Source of the DNA: Anaerolineaceae bacterium UBA4890
GTDB lineage: Bacteria > Chloroflexota > Anaerolineae > Anaerolineales > Anaerolineaceae
Direction of reading: 5' to 3'
Assembly: GCA_002399085.1 (NCBI GenBank)
Contig: DHCY01000038.1
Location: 1 to 6,397, forward strand
DNA: 6,397 bases
Below, one piece after another: positions 6,291 to 6,397 of this stretch (position 1 is the first letter of the stretch; every line of letters begins with the position of its first letter). The position numbers were made by a program, and so were the translations under genes. The notes under the pieces were generated by a model that was not told the origin of the DNA, searched no databases, and worked only from the letters and a program-made list of their open reading frames with translations.

Positions 6291-6397
6291 TAGGTCAGGT
6301 TACGCAGTACTCTTCGAGTGCGTTTTTCAACCGTTTGCCAGCGCCCGTGATGTCAGGTTGAAAAACGTACTCGAAGAGTACTACGTAACCTGACCTA
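6291..6397. repeat. Large near-perfect inverted repeat (42-bp arms, 23-bp spacer) at the right edge
   Basis: The left arm 6291-6332 and the right arm 6356-6397 are inverse copies matching at 40 of 42 positions. The differences are at 6305 and 6320 of the left arm. The spacer is 6333-6355. Each arm carries a smaller nested palindrome: the right arm has GTACTC-GAA-GAGTAC, and the left arm has the same with one change. The outer ends are TAGGTCAGG and CCTGACCTA, so the element is bounded by TA dinucleotides. GTCAGGTT also recurs in direct orientation at 6294-6301 and 6352-6359. The right arm ends exactly at the window edge, so the repeat may be longer. There is no T run and no gene inside. It could be a miniature inverted-repeat element, a dispersed palindromic repeat, or the processed hairpin of a neighbouring transcript. 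Confidence 0.9.

Noticed and set aside
6291..6397. Inverted repeat as an intrinsic terminator or a CRISPR unit
   Set aside because: No T run follows within the window, the arms are far longer than usual, and there is no series of direct repeats with spacers.

Overview
The window most likely comes from a bacterium of the Chloroflexota, perhaps an Anaerolineae member. This is inferred from three things: a valS gene under a transcriptional T-box (known mainly from Firmicutes but also found in Chloroflexi), moderate GC in valS and the rightmost gene, and intergenic copies of the widespread 'HSERSEES-type' repeat. No single marker proves the lineage.

Layout. (1) Bases 1-1090, minus strand: the 5' part of a gene for a secreted lipoprotein, cut by the left edge. 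It has a clear lipobox and a Thr/Ala/Ser/Glu-rich linker, then a globular region I do not recognise. It is visibly more AT-rich than the rest of the window. (2) Bases 1091-1330: an intergenic stretch with a candidate minus-strand promoter, two 28-bp copies of a dispersed repeat, two copies of a 14-bp repeat, and a weak promoter for the leader. (3) Bases about 1334-1561: a T-box leader with Stem I, candidate valine specifier GUC, a T-box that can pair with an ACCA tRNA end, and mutually exclusive antiterminator and terminator hairpins. (4) Bases 1581-4265, plus strand: complete valS, followed by a strong intrinsic terminator. (5) Bases 4396-6114, minus strand, convergent with valS: a 572-residue protein of unknown function whose C-terminal half reads as a divergent nucleoside-phosphorylase-like domain. 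A long inverted repeat spans its stop codon. (6) Bases 6115-6397: its upstream region with two candidate promoters, then hairpin-rich non-coding DNA ending in a 42-bp near-perfect inverted repeat that reaches the right edge.

How the parts work together. The T-box couples valS expression to the charging state of tRNA-Val: uncharged tRNA should stabilise the antiterminator and allow read-through into valS. The three genes are transcribed separately (divergent, then convergent), so no operon links the two unknown proteins to valS. I see no multi-gene novel system. The most interesting unknowns are the phosphorylase-like protein and the large inverted repeat at the right edge.
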